This document shows positions 9,344-17,958 of a stretch of DNA of 64,000 nt, piece after piece. The position numbers and the translations under genes are program-made. The notes beneath the pieces were generated by a model. That model saw nothing but the letters and a program-made list of their open reading frames with translations. It had not been told where the DNA came from and made no database searches. Source of the DNA: Paenibacillus stellifer (GTDB taxonomy: Bacteria; Bacillota; Bacilli; Paenibacillales; Paenibacillaceae); the NCBI RefSeq assembly GCF_000758685.1, contig NZ_CP009286.1, forward strand, positions 1,766,501-1,830,500, in the 5' to 3' direction. Position 1 is the stretch's first letter; every line of letters begins with the position of its first letter.

Positions 9344-9371
9344 ATAATGTCCGCATTATAATGTCCGCATT
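9344..9371 (+). repeat. Tandem 14-bp direct repeat in the germination-operon leader
   Basis: ATAATGTCCGCATT occurs twice in direct succession, just downstream of the sigma-G-like promoter and 17 bases before the GTG start. The junction creates a TATAAT hexamer (9357-9362), but no matching -35 is present. Confidence 0.7.
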
Positions 9372-9388
9372 AATTGAGGTGAGCGACC

Positions 9389-10915
9389 GTGAACGGTGAT
9401 AATCCACAATCCGGGGGCCGGCTTGAGGCCGGACTCGATGCCAAGCTGTCTATGATCCGCAGTGCCTTGGGGAACAGCGCCGACCTGATGGTGAAGACGC
9501 TGACGATATTGGGCAGCAGGCGGGCGGCTGTCGTATATCTGCAAGGTATGATTGATACTCAATTGCTGCAGATGATTCTCTCTGCCCTTCTTGCGCCCGT
9601 CCGGAACGGATTTCAGAGAAGAGAGAACGATAGCCCGGATTGCCCTGCCTGGGATTGGATCACGTATCTGTCCGAGGAAGTGCTGGTTGCGGCGAATTGC
9701 CAGCTCCTTGAGGACAAGAAAGAGTTGTTCGCCTATCTGATGGGAGGACGAAGCATTCTGCTGGCAGAAGGAGAACACCGGGCCATTGCCATGGAAACGG
9801 GCGGAGGGGAAGAGCGAGCAATTGCGGAACCAACCTCCCAGGCGGTCGTCAGAGGTCCGATGGAGGGTTTCACGGAGAGCATCAGAACCAATCTCGCCCT
9901 GGTTCGGAAGCGAATCAAGAATACCGATCTCTGGACCGAGTTCTATCATCTCGGAACCGAGACACAGACGCTGGTAGCGGTGATGTACATGAACGGCATT
10001 GTAAGACCGGAGGTGCTGGACGAGCTTCGCAAACGCCTGAACGCAATTGAGATCGACGGAGTGCTGGAGAGCGGATATGTCGAAGAGTTTATCCAGGAAA
10101 CCTCCTTTACCCCCATTCCCACCGTATTCAATACAGACCGTCCCGATGCCGCCTCGGCGGCTCTGCTGGAGGGCAGAGTCGTGATTCTGGTGGACGGCAC
10201 GCCCTTTGTGCTGATCGTTCCCGCACTCTTCGTGCAATTCTTCCAGTCGGCCGAGGATTATTACCAGCGTTCGGATATCAGTACACTGATCCGGGTTATC
10301 CGTATGGCCGCGTTGTTCATTTCCATGCTGATTCCCGCACTGTACATTTCATTCACCACCTTTCACCAGGAGATGCTGCCGACGCCGATGCTCATTTCGC
10401 TTGCGGCGCAGAGAGAGCGTGTGCCCTTCCCGGCATTCGTCGAAGCGCTTCTGATGGAAATGGTCTATGAAGTGCTGCGCGAAGCGGGAATCCGGATGCC
10501 CCGTACAGTCGGCCAGGCGGTGTCCATTGTAGGGACGCTGGTCATTGGACAGGCAGCGGTGGAGGCGGGCATCGTCTCCGCCGCTATGGTCATCATCGTG
10601 TCCATAACAGCGATCTCCTCCTTCGTTATCCCCTCGGTCAGCATGTCCATAGCCGTCCGCATCGTTCGCTTCGGCATGATGCTGTTGGCCGGAGCCTTAG
10701 GACTGGTGGGGATTTTCACAGGCATTGTGCTGCTGATGCTGCATCTCACCAGTCTACGCTCGATGGGTGTCTCGTACATGACCCCGCTTTCTCCCTCGAC
10801 GGAGGGAGCGTGGAAGGACACCATTCTGCGTGTTCCATGGCCTTTTAAGCGCAAGCGGCCTTCTACAGCCAGACACGGAGACAGAATCCGCCAGCCAAAG
10901 GGGCGCAACTCATGA
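9389..10915 (+). CDS. GerA family spore germination receptor, A subunit
   Basis: The 508-residue protein starts at GTG behind GAGGTGAG. The hydrophilic N-terminal half contains a GerA core (DRPDAASAALLEGRVVILVDG near 250-270). It is followed by about five membrane helices (about 290-470) including PTMLISLAAQRERVPFPAFVEALLMEMVYEVLREAG-like family motifs. It is the large membrane subunit of nutrient germinant receptors in the inner spore membrane. Together with the following Ger(x)C lipoprotein and GerAB-type transporter it forms a complete A-C-B operon, with overlap to the next gene. The germinant cannot be deduced. Confidence 0.93.
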   Translation: MNGDNPQSGGRLEAGLDAKLSMIRSALGNSADLMVKTLTILGSRRAAVVYLQGMIDTQLLQMILSALLAPVRNGFQRRENDSPDCPAWDWITYLSEEVLVAANCQLLEDKKELFAYLMGGRSILLAEGEHRAIAMETGGGEERAIAEPTSQAVVRGPMEGFTESIRTNLALVRKRIKNTDLWTEFYHLGTETQTLVAVMYMNGIVRPEVLDELRKRLNAIEIDGVLESGYVEEFIQETSFTPIPTVFNTDRPDAASAALLEGRVVILVDGTPFVLIVPALFVQFFQSAEDYYQRSDISTLIRVIRMAALFISMLIPALYISFTTFHQEMLPTPMLISLAAQRERVPFPAFVEALLMEMVYEVLREAGIRMPRTVGQAVSIVGTLVIGQAAVEAGIVSAAMVIIVSITAISSFVIPSVSMSIAVRIVRFGMMLLAGALGLVGIFTGIVLLMLHLTSLRSMGVSYMTPLSPSTEGAWKDTILRVPWPFKRKRPSTARHGDRIRQPKGRNS

Positions 10916-12126
10916 TTGAGGGGTGTCTGAAAAGGCTGGTGATCGGCCTGTTGTGCCCGCTGCTGATATGCCTCCCGCTGTCCGGCTGCTGGGACCGGCG
11001 CGAACTGAACGAGCTTGCGCTAACCCTTGCACTCGGAATCGACAAGTCGGGAGACCAGTATACATTGTCGGCGCAGGTGGTGGTTCCGGCAGAGATTGCC
11101 GCGAATATCGGCGGTACCGGAGCGTCGCCGGTGACGCTGTACCAGGCGAGTGCACCGACTGTCTTTGAGGCGCTTCGGAAGATGACGATCGGCAGTCCCC
11201 GCCGTGTCTATTTGGCGCATTTAAGAATTCTGATATTCGGAGAGCAGCTCGCAAGAGAGGGGATCGGAGATGTGCTCGATTTTTTTAACCGGGAGCCTCG
11301 GGTAAGAGGGAATTTTTTTGTAATGGTCGCCAAAGGTATGGAAGCGCAAGAGGCGCTGAAAGTCACGACTTCGCTTGAGCGGATTCCCGCCAACAAGCTG
11401 TACAATTCGCTAACGGTATCCAACGGCTACTATTCTCCGACATCGACCGTTGATATGCGGGAGCTAATCAATCGGGTTATACAGTCAGGCAAGGAGGCCG
11501 TGCTGACCGGCTTGACACTGGAAGGTGACGACAAAATGGGGGAGGACGTCAAAAATATATCGAAGGTGCTGCCTCCGGCAAGGCTGTCCTACCACAATCT
11601 GGCTGTCTTCCGCAAAGACAAGCTCGTGGGCTGGCTGGGGGAGGACGAATCCAAAGGGTATAACTACATTACGAATCAGATTCAGAACTCGGTGGGCCAT
11701 ATTAAAATGGACGGCGGTAAAACACTGCTGGAAGCGACGAACAGCCGTACCCGAATCTCAGTCAGCGAAAAGAACGGCAAGCCCGTCTTCGATATACATG
11801 TAAAGAATACCGTGAATGTGGACGACAATTCCAGTACTGCGGACGTTACGGAAATGGAAACGCTGCATAGGATCGAGCGGGAATCGGAGGAGAAGATCAT
11901 CCAGCTTATGAATGCCGCAATCGAAGCGGAGAAACATAGATTGCATTCGGACATTCTCGGATTCGGTGAGGAAATCGCCAGGCATAAGCCCCGTCTCTGG
12001 AAAACATTGAAGAATGGCTGGAATGGAAGGCTGGAGGAGCTTGAGGTGAACTGTCACGCGAAAGTTCATATCAACCGGATCGGAACGTCGGGACATTCCG
12101 TCAAACAATTCATGGAGGAGGAATAG
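10912..12126 (+). CDS. Ger(x)C family spore germination lipoprotein
   Basis: The 404-residue product starts at an ATG overlapping the A-subunit stop (ATGA), with AAAGGGGCG upstream. The signal peptide ends in the lipobox LSGC with Cys26 as lipidation site, followed by WDRRELNELALTLALGIDK, the hallmark start of GerAC/GerKC proteins. Length and the closing C-terminal domain (three-domain GerC fold) are normal. It should be anchored to the outer face of the inner spore membrane and is required for receptor function. The A-C-small gene-B order differs from the classic A-B-C order of B. subtilis gerA, as in other Bacillales operons. Confidence 0.92.
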   Translation: MIEGCLKRLVIGLLCPLLICLPLSGCWDRRELNELALTLALGIDKSGDQYTLSAQVVVPAEIAANIGGTGASPVTLYQASAPTVFEALRKMTIGSPRRVYLAHLRILIFGEQLAREGIGDVLDFFNREPRVRGNFFVMVAKGMEAQEALKVTTSLERIPANKLYNSLTVSNGYYSPTSTVDMRELINRVIQSGKEAVLTGLTLEGDDKMGEDVKNISKVLPPARLSYHNLAVFRKDKLVGWLGEDESKGYNYITNQIQNSVGHIKMDGGKTLLEATNSRTRISVSEKNGKPVFDIHVKNTVNVDDNSSTADVTEMETLHRIERESEEKIIQLMNAAIEAEKHRLHSDILGFGEEIARHKPRLWKTLKNGWNGRLEELEVNCHAKVHINRIGTSGHSVKQFMEEE

Positions 12127-12130
12127 AGAC

Positions 12131-12367
12131 ATGCTGATGGTTACGGTCGTTCTTCTGGCTCTCGCTGCGGGTGCGCGGGAACTGATTCCCCTCATCCGGA
12201 AGCGTCTGTTCAAGGATGCCGCCGTATGCGGGGCATTGTCGCTGGCTGCTATCACGTGTGCCGGAGTTGCAGCCAGCGGCAAGGTGCTGCCAAGCCCCCT
12301 CCAAATGATATTCGTTCTGTTTAAGCCGCTGCGTCTGCTCATGAGTTCCCTGTTTCCCCCAGCTTGA
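12131..12367 (+). CDS. Small membrane protein of the germination operon
   Basis: This 78-residue protein starts at ATG, eight bases after GGAGGA that lies within the end of the Ger(x)C gene. It has two hydrophobic segments (about 1-18 and 30-50), a basic loop and a hydrophobic C terminus. I do not recognise a named family. Its position between the C and B subunits, tight spacing and shared operon suggest an accessory subunit, analogous to the small D-type proteins found with some Bacillus germination receptors. That analogy is an inference. Confidence 0.7.
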   Translation: MLMVTVVLLALAAGARELIPLIRKRLFKDAAVCGALSLAAITCAGVAASGKVLPSPLQMIFVLFKPLRLLMSSLFPPA

Positions 12368-12383
12368 AAGGATGTGAATACAC

Positions 12384-13523
12384 GTGAACAGCGCTGCCGC
12401 TCAAACCATCGGAACACGCCAGATCGGGCTGCTGCTCATCTATGTCATTGTAGGAGACAATTTGTTCACTCTCCCCACAGTCGTTGCCTCTTCGGCGGGA
12501 GCCTCGGGCTGGATTTCCGTACTGTCCGGCCTGCCGGTCGGCCTCCTGACGTTATGGCTGATGTATACGCTGTGCCAAAAATATCCCGGGAGCTCCTTGA
12601 TCGAAATCTCCCGGACGCTTCTCGGCAAATGGGCCGGTAGCCTGGTTGCGGCCTGGTACCTTCTGTATTTCATGATGGGGGCCGCTCTAGTCCTGCGGGA
12701 GGCGGTCGATTTTATCAATACGCATGTTCTGACGGATACCCCGATGCGTTTCCTGATGTTTACAGGGACGGTATGCGTGTCCTTTGCGGTCTTGAAGGGG
12801 ATTGAGCCGATTGCGAGATCGGCGGAGATCTTCTTCTTTACCTTTATGGCGGGACTTCTCCTCATGCTTCTTCTGACGACCAAGGATATCGATACCGGGC
12901 ATATCTTACCTCTAATGGGTAAAGGGCCGCTTCATATTGCGGAAGGCGCCATGTACTCCATCGCTTACCCGTTCGGCGAAAGCTGCTTCCTGCTGATGCT
13001 GTTCCCGTTCATCCGCCACAGCAGGCACACGCGACGGGATTTGCTGATCGCGGGTCTGATCGGCGGGCTGATGCTGCTCTTGGTCGTACTGTGGTGTCTG
13101 CTTGTGCTTGGCCCGTACTACACCGGCAATGAATTGTATCCATCCTACATCCTTGCGCAAACCGTCAACATCGGTCATTTTCTCGAGCGGGTGGAGGTCA
13201 TTCTGGCCATAAACTGGATGTTCGGCGTCTTCTTCAAGTGCACGATATACCAGTTCTCTTTTTTGAATGGACTTGCCCGGCTGTGCAGGCTTCAGGAAGA
13301 GAGGCCGCTCGTTATTCCCGGAGCATTCCTGCTGTTTGGGCTCGCTTATGTGATCTCACCGAACATCACGTATTACATGTTTACCATCAATGAGGATTAT
13401 ATCTATTGGGATATCCTGAACGGAATTTTGCTTCCGCTAATTCTCCTTGCCGCCTCCAGATTTCGTCCGAAGCGTTCACGGACCGGGACCGGGACCGAGT
13501 CCGAGTCCCAGGCACAGGGATGA
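12384..13523 (+). CDS. GerAB/ArcD/ProY family germination receptor, B subunit
   Basis: The 379-residue integral membrane protein starts at GTG behind AAAGGATG. About ten hydrophobic helices span the sequence. The start TIGTRQIGLLLIYVIVGDNLFTLP and the motif YPGSSLIEISRTLLGKWAG are typical of GerKB/GerAB proteins of the APC transporter superfamily. This subunit is thought to bind the nutrient germinant. The C-terminal tail TGTGTESESQAQG is encoded by a short simple repeat (GGGACC and GAGTCC units). The frame for the next gene opens inside this tail, but its real start is downstream. Confidence 0.92.
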   Translation: MNSAAAQTIGTRQIGLLLIYVIVGDNLFTLPTVVASSAGASGWISVLSGLPVGLLTLWLMYTLCQKYPGSSLIEISRTLLGKWAGSLVAAWYLLYFMMGAALVLREAVDFINTHVLTDTPMRFLMFTGTVCVSFAVLKGIEPIARSAEIFFFTFMAGLLLMLLLTTKDIDTGHILPLMGKGPLHIAEGAMYSIAYPFGESCFLLMLFPFIRHSRHTRRDLLIAGLIGGLMLLLVVLWCLLVLGPYYTGNELYPSYILAQTVNIGHFLERVEVILAINWMFGVFFKCTIYQFSFLNGLARLCRLQEERPLVIPGAFLLFGLAYVISPNITYYMFTINEDYIYWDILNGILLPLILLAASRFRPKRSRTGTGTESESQAQG

Positions 13524-13626
13524 GTCTTCTTTTTCGCACCGCCCCGTTAAAAAATTTGTTTCCTTAGCCTCTGCGCTGCCTTATCATCAGTATCAGACCG
13601 ACTTCAGGATAAAGGTGAGCGCAGGC

Positions 13627-14502
13627 ATGAAACTGTATTTGGAAATTCCGAGGCTGGACCGGCATTTTCCGTTCCGCAGCTTCGTGAACGACGGAGACCG
13701 GCTCTGTTATCCACACTGGCACAAGGAAATTGAGATCATTTATGTCAGCAGGGGGACAGTTGACCTTGGCGTGAACGACATGCCCATTCGAATGCAAGAG
13801 GGCGATATTCATTTCGTGGCGGGCGGCGATGTTCACTATGTGCTCGTGTCGCCCGGAAGCGAACGGATCATTATTCAGTTCGATTTGACCTTGTTCCAGG
13901 ATCTCTCAATGCCGGCAGCCGGAGGGTATTCCTTGAGAGAGGTATTCGCAGGGATGGAGCATGCTGGCCGGAATTGGCCGAAGGGGCTGATGGACCGGAT
14001 GCGAGGGATCATTCTCGATATCCACCGTGAGAATACAAGCCGAAGCGAGGGCTATATCTACATAATCAAGGCAAGGCTGCTGGAAATGCTGGCGCTGTTA
14101 ATCCGCGAGGTGCCGAGAAGCGGAATGCAGCGGCAGTCCAAATTGTCGGTGCAATCGTCCACCAGGTCCAGGGAAACGCTGGAGAAGCTGCAGCGAATTT
14201 TCGCTTATGTCGAGGAACATTACCGCGAACCGGTGACGCTGGGAGAGGTCGCGGGGCATATGGGCTTCAGTCCCTACTATTTTACGAAGCTGTTCAAACG
14301 CAGCACGGGGATGACCTTCATCGCTTTCCTTAACGAGTACAGGCTGAGCAAAGCGAAATGGATGCTGCTTAGCGGAGATGCTCCGATGGCGGAGGTTGCG
14401 GAGGCCGCAGGGTTTGGGAGCGTCAAAACCTTTCATCATTTATTCAAAGAGTCGGCCGGAATATCACCGATGAAGTACCGAAAGGACAATATCCGGGAAT
14501 AA
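13627..14502 (+). CDS. AraC family transcriptional regulator with N-terminal cupin
   Basis: The 291-residue protein is assigned to ATG 13627, preceded by AAAGGTGAGC. The open frame reaches back to 13447 inside the germination gene, but the added residues are Pro/Gly/Ser-rich and unlike the family. The N-terminal half is an AraC-type cupin sensor ([21 protein letters not shown], then [15 protein letters not shown]). Two helix-turn-helix motifs follow ([20 protein letters not shown] and [19 protein letters not shown]). AraC-cupin proteins usually activate carbohydrate genes. The ThuA-like gene 90 bases downstream is the obvious candidate target. Confidence 0.9.
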   Translation: MKLYLEIPRLDRHFPFRSFVNDGDRLCYPHWHKEIEIIYVSRGTVDLGVNDMPIRMQEGDIHFVAGGDVHYVLVSPGSERIIIQFDLTLFQDLSMPAAGGYSLREVFAGMEHAGRNWPKGLMDRMRGIILDIHRENTSRSEGYIYIIKARLLEMLALLIREVPRSGMQRQSKLSVQSSTRSRETLEKLQRIFAYVEEHYREPVTLGEVAGHMGFSPYYFTKLFKRSTGMTFIAFLNEYRLSKAKWMLLSGDAPMAEVAEAAGFGSVKTFHHLFKESAGISPMKYRKDNIRE

Positions 14503-14591
14503 TTCGGCAGGAATCTTGGAGGAAAGCGCCTTCTCCAGGATGTATGATAAGGATTGTTAATCCATTCACTTGGGAACAGGGGAGAGCAGTC

Positions 14592-15323
14592 ATGTTGAGA
14601 GTAACCGTATGGAACGAATTCCGCCACGAACGCGATAGCGAAGCTGTCCGCGCCGTCTATCCGGAGGGCATCCACCGGGTGATCGCAGGCTTTTTGCAGG
14701 AGGCGGGGATGGAGGCCGGAACGGCCACGCTGGATGAGCCGGAGCACGGCCTGAGCGAAGAAGTGCTGAACCGCACGGATGTACTGGTGTGGTGGGGCCA
14801 TGTCGCCCATAAGGAAGTTAGCGACGAGGTTGTGGAGCGCATCCACCGGCGCGTTCTGGAAGGTATGGGGCTGGTGGTGCTGCATTCGGGACATATGTCC
14901 AAAATATTCATCAAGCTGATGGGCACAAGCTGTGATTTGAAGTGGCGTGAAGCCGGGGAGAAGGAACGTTTGTGGGTGATGAACCCGAGCCATGACATTG
15001 CGGAAGGCATCGATGAATATATCGAGCTGGAGCATGAAGAGATGTACGGTGCGCATTTTGACGTGCCGGCGCCGGATGAATTGATCTTCGTCGGCTGGTT
15101 CGAGGGTGGCAATGTCTTCCCGAGCGGTTCCACATACCGCAGGGGGAAGGGTAAGATATTTTACTTCCAGCCGGGCCACGAGACGTATCCAACTTATTAT
15201 CATCCGGACATTCAGCGGGTGATCGCCAACGGTGTGAAATGGTGCCGTCCGGCTGAACGCGTAAGTCCCGTCTATGGCAATTCGCAGGCGCTTGAGCCGA
15301 TCAAGAGTGAAATAACGCTGTAA
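14592..15323 (+). CDS. ThuA-like (trehalose utilisation) protein
   Basis: The 243-residue product starts at ATG 14592 behind GGGGAGAG; an ATG at 14544 in the same frame has no ribosome binding site. The start [25 protein letters not shown], then [39 protein letters not shown] and a C-terminal [18 protein letters not shown] are characteristic of the ThuA/glutamine-amidotransferase-like fold. In rhizobia ThuA takes part in oxidation of disaccharides such as trehalose; the exact reaction here is unknown. No signal peptide is seen, so it should be cytoplasmic. It follows the AraC gene in the same direction and a terminator closes the unit. Confidence 0.88.
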   Translation: MLRVTVWNEFRHERDSEAVRAVYPEGIHRVIAGFLQEAGMEAGTATLDEPEHGLSEEVLNRTDVLVWWGHVAHKEVSDEVVERIHRRVLEGMGLVVLHSGHMSKIFIKLMGTSCDLKWREAGEKERLWVMNPSHDIAEGIDEYIELEHEEMYGAHFDVPAPDELIFVGWFEGGNVFPSGSTYRRGKGKIFYFQPGHETYPTYYHPDIQRVIANGVKWCRPAERVSPVYGNSQALEPIKSEITL

Positions 15324-15364
15324 CGCAGAGAGTATGCGGCGCAATTTGATATTCTGATTTTAAT

Positions 15365-15396
15365 GCCGGCGGGGAGCTTTGTCCCGGCCGGCTTTT
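15365..15396 (+). terminator. Terminator after the ThuA-like gene
   Basis: GCCGGC-G-GGG pairs with CCC-G-GCCGGC with one internal mismatch, followed by TTTT. Confidence 0.7.
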
Positions 15397-15564
15397 GAGT
15401 TGGATGTGGGACGGAGCCGAAATGAGGATTTCGGGATGAAGATGTGCCCGAAAGCGGCGGACAATGCTATACTGGTGAGGTTGATGCATCGCGGCACAGC
15501 GACGACGTAGTCCCGAAAAGCCCTGTGCCGACTTAGCTTAAGATGAATAGGCGGGTGTATTTCA

Positions 15565-16776
15565 TTGTCTATAAGTAATTCCCAAAATAAATGGCGGGCT
15601 CAGCGGCTGTCCCGTCTTGGTTCCTCCATCTTTCAGGACGTCGCGGCCTGGAAGGTCGAAGCGGCCGCGTCGGGCGCCGATGTTATCGATCTGGGCATCG
15701 GCAGTCCGGACCGCGGACCGGCTCCCGAAATTCGCCGTGTTCTCAGCGAAGCGGTCCTCAGGGAGGACAGCTATGCCTATCCGTCCTCCGAGGGAGGACT
15801 TGCCTTCCGCCGGAAGGCTGCAGAATGGATGGATTTCCGGTTCGGCGTAGAGGTTGATCCCGAGACCGAGTTGCTGTCGCTGATGGGCTCGCAGGACGGG
15901 TTGTCTCATCTGGCACTGGCTGTATGCAATCCGGGAGATCTCGCGATTGTGCCCGATCCCGGCTATCCGATCTATTCGGGAGCGCTGGCGGTAGCGGGCG
16001 TGGAGAAATGGCCGCTGCCCCTTAAGGCGGAGAACGGCTTCCTGCCTGATCAGGACGCCATTCCTGCAGAGGTGCTGGAGCGGGCTTCGTTCATCCTGCT
16101 GAACTTCCCCGGGAATCCGGTCTCGGTCAAGGCCGATCTTGCATTCTTCGAGAGACTGATTGCGCTCGCCCGGAGATGGGATCTGCTCGTTGTCCATGAT
16201 CTGGCCTACTCGGAGATGGGCTTCGACGGCTACCGGCCGGTCAGCATTCTTCAGGTTCCGGGCGCGCGTGAGACAGCGGTGGAGTTCCACTCCTTCTCGA
16301 AGAGCTTCAATATGGCGGGCTGCCGGATGGGCTTCCTCACCGGGAACGCCGAAGCAGTAGGCGCGCTGCGCAGCCTGAAGGGCAATATCGACTACGGCGT
16401 GTTTGAGCCGGTGCAGGAAGCCGCTATATCCGCGCTGGACCTGGCGATGGGTCCCAAAGCGGGCGAGGGCGTCGGCGCGCTGTATGAGCGCCGGCGCGAC
16501 CGGTTCATCGCCGCGCTGGGCGATGAGGGCTGGAACGTGCCGAAGCCGGCGGCGACGATGTTCGTGTGGGCGCCGCTGCCTGCTGCGGCGGCCGCCCGCG
16601 GGCTCGACTCGCGCGGCTTCGCGCGCGAGCTGCTGCTGGCCAAAGGCGTCGCGGTCATCCCCGGCGACGCCTTTGGCGAAGAAGGCCGCGGCTTCGTCCG
16701 CATCGCCCTCGTCGAAGACGAGGAGCGGCTTGTGGAAGCCGCACGCCGGATCGGCGCGTTCCTGCGCGGGGCCTGA
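15565..16776 (+). CDS. PLP-dependent aminotransferase, class I/II
   Basis: The 403-residue enzyme is assigned to TTG 15565, nine bases after GGCGGGTG; no better start is in frame. The N terminus contains VIDLGIGSPDRGPAPEIRRVL, the substrate-binding region of fold type I aminotransferases. The PLP lysine is Lys246 in FHSFSKSFNMAGCRMG, and NFPGNPVS supplies the cofactor-ring Asn. The overall pattern resembles LL-diaminopimelate aminotransferase-like and other aspartate aminotransferase subgroup Ib enzymes, but the amino donor cannot be fixed from sequence. The last 400 bases are markedly richer in G+C than the first part, continuing into the hairpin-rich spacer. The stop codon itself sits in a small perfect hairpin. 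Confidence 0.88.
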   Translation: MSISNSQNKWRAQRLSRLGSSIFQDVAAWKVEAAASGADVIDLGIGSPDRGPAPEIRRVLSEAVLREDSYAYPSSEGGLAFRRKAAEWMDFRFGVEVDPETELLSLMGSQDGLSHLALAVCNPGDLAIVPDPGYPIYSGALAVAGVEKWPLPLKAENGFLPDQDAIPAEVLERASFILLNFPGNPVSVKADLAFFERLIALARRWDLLVVHDLAYSEMGFDGYRPVSILQVPGARETAVEFHSFSKSFNMAGCRMGFLTGNAEAVGALRSLKGNIDYGVFEPVQEAAISALDLAMGPKAGEGVGALYERRRDRFIAALGDEGWNVPKPAATMFVWAPLPAAAAARGLDSRGFARELLLAKGVAVIPGDAFGEEGRGFVRIALVEDEERLVEAARRIGAFLRGA

Positions 16777-17028
16777 CGGCCCCATGGCGCAGCGCGCCGC
16801 AAGCGCCCGCCGCGTTCAGGCGGGCGCGGGCATGCCTGCACAGCTTGCGGTGCAGGCGCTGAGGCGTCTTGCCGCCGCCTGTTATGGCGGCGGTAGCAAG
16901 ACGCAAACAAGCGGAGCCATGGAGCGGCTCCGCTTGTTCGGAAGCCGCCGGGAGCACAGCCCGGCGGCTTTTCCTTGCCCGGCGGAACAGCCCGCCGGGC
17001 TCTCAATTGCCGCTGCGCCAACAGCGGC
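16768..17028. repeat. Cluster of eight consecutive hairpins
   Basis: Perfect or near-perfect inverted repeats follow one another: 16768-16783 (6 bp, around the stop codon), 16803-16827 (9 bp), 16834-16857 (8 bp), 16864-16904 (9+7 bp with a 3-base bulge), 16906-16938 (13 bp), 16942-16970 (11 bp), 16977-17000 (9 bp) and 17009-17028 (7 bp). All are very G+C rich. The sixth ends in TTTTCC and can serve as terminator for the aminotransferase gene. Confidence 0.8.
16942..16974 (+). terminator. Likely terminator after the aminotransferase gene
   Basis: AAGCCGCCGGG pairs perfectly with CCCGGCGGCTT over a 7-base loop, followed by TTTTCC. It is the only hairpin of the cluster with a T tract on the plus strand. 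Confidence 0.7.
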
Positions 17029-17145
17029 ATCCCCCTTACAGCGGCAGGTCCCGCCAACAGCGGCAGCCCCCGCGCCATCCGAGTCGCCCGCGCCTACGGC
17101 ATCCGTCCCCGCATCACCCGCGCGTTATTTCCGCTGCCTACGATC
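17029..17145. other. G+C-rich spacer with a diverged copy of the permease 3' end
   Basis: No gene is seen. TACAGCGGCAGGTCCCGCC (17037-17055) differs at 2 of 19 bases from 17147-17165, which encodes the last residues and stop of the permease on the minus strand. Short ACAGCGGC repeats also recur (17021, 17037 and 17056). Confidence 0.45.
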
Positions 17146-17958
17146 CTACAGCGGCAAATCCCGCCGCTTGAACAGCGCGATGCCCAGCCCGAAGGAGGCA
17201 AGCCCTACGGCCAGCAGCACGATGGCGTTCACGATGATGTCCGCCTGACCGCCGACGATTTCGCCGGGCCGGTACAGCGTGAGGAGCGTCGCATATTTCA
17301 GCCAGTCGAGGCTGGTGCTGATCTTGGCGAGCAGATCGAGCGAGAAGAATTCGAAGGCGATAAGGCCGGCGATTCCGAGCGCTTTTTTCTCATCATTAGC
17401 GAGGCAGGAGACGAGAAAGGTAAGTCCGCCGACCGCGAAGAAGAGCAGGAACGCAATCAGATTCAACTGCAGGAATCTTCCGCTGTCAAAAGCATATTCA
17501 GAGCTGAGGAACCAGGCGTTGCCCAGGAAGCCCGCAAGCGTCGTGACGCCCATAATGACGGCTAGAGCGGTGACAAGCACCAGTGCCTGGGTTCCGGACA
17601 CCCGCGAGCGGGTCGTCGGCGCCGACAACAGGTAAGCCATGGAGCCGCGGTCCACCATTCCGGCCATCAGCCGGGTGGACATCTGCACACAGACGATCGA
17701 CAGAATCAGAACCAGAATCAGCCCGTAATATTCCCCCGAAATGAACGACTCCGCGCTCTGGAATCCGGTGGTCAGATTGAAGGCGTTCGTCACCCCCTGC
17801 GGCATTGACTGCACGAGGTCGTCCAGCGCGCCGGTATGATCCGCGATTCCGGGATAGAGCCAAATCATCAGCAGCATATAGAAAGCGGAGCCGACCGCGT
17901 AATTCATAATGCCTTTGGCATTCACCTTGAGCATTTGCTTGTACAGGGACACGTTCAT
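17146..17958 (-). CDS. ABC-2 type transporter permease
   Basis: The 270-residue protein starts at ATG 17958 behind GGGAGG. Six hydrophobic segments (about 20-40, 75-98, 118-142, 160-185, 195-212, 240-262) and the absence of a signal peptide fit an ABC-2 permease with its own gene for the ATPase. The ATPase gene ends four bases inside this one, so the two are translationally coupled. Such pairs export drugs, lipids or peptides. A divergent TetR gene beyond the ATPase suggests drug- or metabolite-induced expression. The loss of frame in the partner ATPase raises doubt about whether the transporter works. Confidence 0.85.
   Translation of the reverse strand: MNVSLYKQMLKVNAKGIMNYAVGSAFYMLLMIWLYPGIADHTGALDDLVQSMPQGVTNAFNLTTGFQSAESFISGEYYGLILVLILSIVCVQMSTRLMAGMVDRGSMAYLLSAPTTRSRVSGTQALVLVTALAVIMGVTTLAGFLGNAWFLSSEYAFDSGRFLQLNLIAFLLFFAVGGLTFLVSCLANDEKKALGIAGLIAFEFFSLDLLAKISTSLDWLKYATLLTLYRPGEIVGGQADIIVNAIVLLAVGLASFGLGIALFKRRDLPL

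Noticed and set aside
13447..13626. N-terminal extension of the AraC regulator
   Set aside because: The added residues come from the repetitive tail of the upstream gene read in another frame, and a good binding site precedes ATG 13627.
16803..17028. CRISPR array
   Set aside because: The hairpins differ in sequence and spacing, so there is no conserved direct repeat with unique spacers.
16403..17248. 281-codon plus-strand frame across the hairpin region
   Set aside because: Its Arg/Ala/Ser/Pro-rich translation is typical of a G+C-rich shadow frame; it overlaps the aminotransferase and the permease.
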